Assembly: GCA_016839985.1 (NCBI GenBank)
Contig: JAEOTG010000350.1
Location: 1-5,236, forward strand
Source: Candidatus Heimdallarchaeota archaeon
Lineage (GTDB): Archaea; Asgardarchaeota; Heimdallarchaeia; Heimdallarchaeales; Heimdallarchaeaceae
Length of the DNA: 5,236 nucleotides
Reading direction: 5' to 3'
Below, in pieces: positions 4,389 through 5,236 of this stretch. The notes beneath the pieces were generated by a model that searched no databases, was not told the DNA's origin, and saw only the letters and a list, made by a program, of their open reading frames with translations. The translations under genes were made by a program, and so were the position numbers. How positions within the stretch are numbered: position 1 is the first letter of the stretch; every line of letters begins with the position of its first letter.

Positions 4389-5236
4389 ATGGTTAAAAAG
4401 AAAAACATAATTCATCCTTACATTCCTAATTCTGTTCCAGAAATAAAAGCAAGAATGTTGGAAGAAATCGGTGTAAAGGACATCGAGACTCTTTATGAAG
4501 ACATCCCTGAAATATTAAGGTTTAAAGATGAAATGAATTTACCAGATCCTTTTCCCTCAGAAATTGCACTGAAAAAACATGTGGAACAAATTCTTGCGAA
4601 AAATCAAACATGTCAAGAAAACCTTAGTTTTTTAGGTGGAGATTGTTGGCAACATTATGTCCCAGCGATATGTGATGAAATTAATCAGCGCTCTGAATTT
4701 TTGACTGCATATGCAGGAGAACCTTATGAAGATCATGGAAGATTTCAAACACTTTTTGAATATGCTAGTATGATGGGAGAACTTCTAGATATGGATGTAG
4801 TAAATGTTCCTACATATGATTGGGGACAAGCAGCAAGCACTTCCTTAAGAATGGCTGCAAGAATTACAGGACGTACTGAAGTATTAGTCGCTGAAACCAT
4901 CTCACCAGAGAGGTTGTTAATAATTCGAAATTACTGTCAACCAATTTTAGAGATTAAATCGGTCAAATATAATAACAAAACTGGAAAACTTGATCTAGAT
5001 GATTTAAAAGCAAAGATATCGTCCAACACAGCTGCTATTTATTTTGAGAACCCATCATATCATGGTTGTATTGAAGATCAAGGTAAGATTATTTCTGATA
5101 TTGCACATTCACACGGTTCATTAAGTCTTGTAGGAACTGACCCGATTTCCTTAGGGATATTAATTCCTCCAAGTAATTACGGAGCTGATATTGTATGTGG
5201 AGACATCCAAGGATTAGGCATGCATATGCAATATGG
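4389..5236 (+). CDS. gcvPA: Glycine dehydrogenase (decarboxylating) subunit 1 homologue (GcvPA-like), partial at the 3' end
   Basis: The first 282 residues are present; the full family length is about 440-460. GcvPA with GcvPB forms the split P-protein of the glycine cleavage system. It decarboxylates glycine on PLP and passes the aminomethyl group to lipoyl-H protein. The PLP lysine is in subunit 2, so its absence here is normal. Family features are HPYIPN (9-14), RMLEEIGV (22-29), LYEDIP (35-40), LSFLGG and QHYVP (79-92), RSEFLTAY (101-108), GELLDMDVVN (130-139), SPERL (172-176) and NPSYHG (221-226). The fold-type I aminotransferase core begins near 140. Residues 106-120 read TAYAGEPYEDHGRFQ where glycine decarboxylases have a TPYQPEISQG-type motif. 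Residues 143-149 read YDWGQAA instead of a YDGATA-type loop. The start is set by GGAG 8 nt upstream. It is the third gene of a run with two SDRs, and gcvPB would be expected just beyond the window. Membership is firm; true glycine cleavage activity is not. Confidence 0.88.
   Translation, partial: MVKKKNIIHPYIPNSVPEIKARMLEEIGVKDIETLYEDIPEILRFKDEMNLPDPFPSEIALKKHVEQILAKNQTCQENLSFLGGDCWQHYVPAICDEINQRSEFLTAYAGEPYEDHGRFQTLFEYASMMGELLDMDVVNVPTYDWGQAASTSLRMAARITGRTEVLVAETISPERLLIIRNYCQPILEIKSVKYNNKTGKLDLDDLKAKISSNTAAIYFENPSYHGCIEDQGKIISDIAHSHGSLSLVGTDPISLGILIPPSNYGADIVCGDIQGLGMHMQY

Overview
The window reads as an AT-rich archaeal chromosome (roughly one third G+C by eye). The two ribosomal proteins are of the archaeal/eukaryotic type (uL16 in its L10e form, uS7), glycine decarboxylase is of the split-subunit (GcvPA) type, and candidate promoters look like TATA boxes rather than -35/-10 pairs. 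The lineage is uncertain. An Asgard or related mesophilic archaeon would fit the base composition and gene mix, but this is inference.

The left half (1-2541) is read on the minus strand. In transcription order it holds a PAP2-family membrane phosphatase (2541-1528), a U-rich terminator candidate, ribosomal protein S7 (1405-836) and, 17 nt later, ribosomal protein L10e (818-150). A second U-rich tract follows, then the 5' part of a CAU-anticodon tRNA cut by the window edge (58-1). The tRNA appears to be interrupted by an intron at position 37/38. L10e carries an acidic C-terminal tail made of three copies of a 10-residue unit, encoded by essentially perfect 30-bp tandem repeats.

The right half is read on the plus strand and starts from a 206-nt divergent intergenic region (2542-2747). 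It holds two classical NAD-type short-chain dehydrogenases (2748-3515 and 3557-4348), then the first 282 residues of a glycine decarboxylase subunit 1 (GcvPA) homologue that runs off the right edge. The spacings are 41 and 40 nt, and the second and third genes have clear Shine-Dalgarno sequences, so the three look like one operon. The GcvPA lacks the usual TPYQPE-type motif and has a different loop in its place. Together with the two dehydrogenases, this suggests a specialised amino-acid or amine catabolic unit rather than the housekeeping glycine cleavage system. Its substrate cannot be read from the sequence.

The most interesting points are the expanding repeat tail on a core ribosomal protein and the atypical GcvPA with its two dehydrogenases. 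The S7-L10e pairing away from the usual str-type neighbours is also worth noting.
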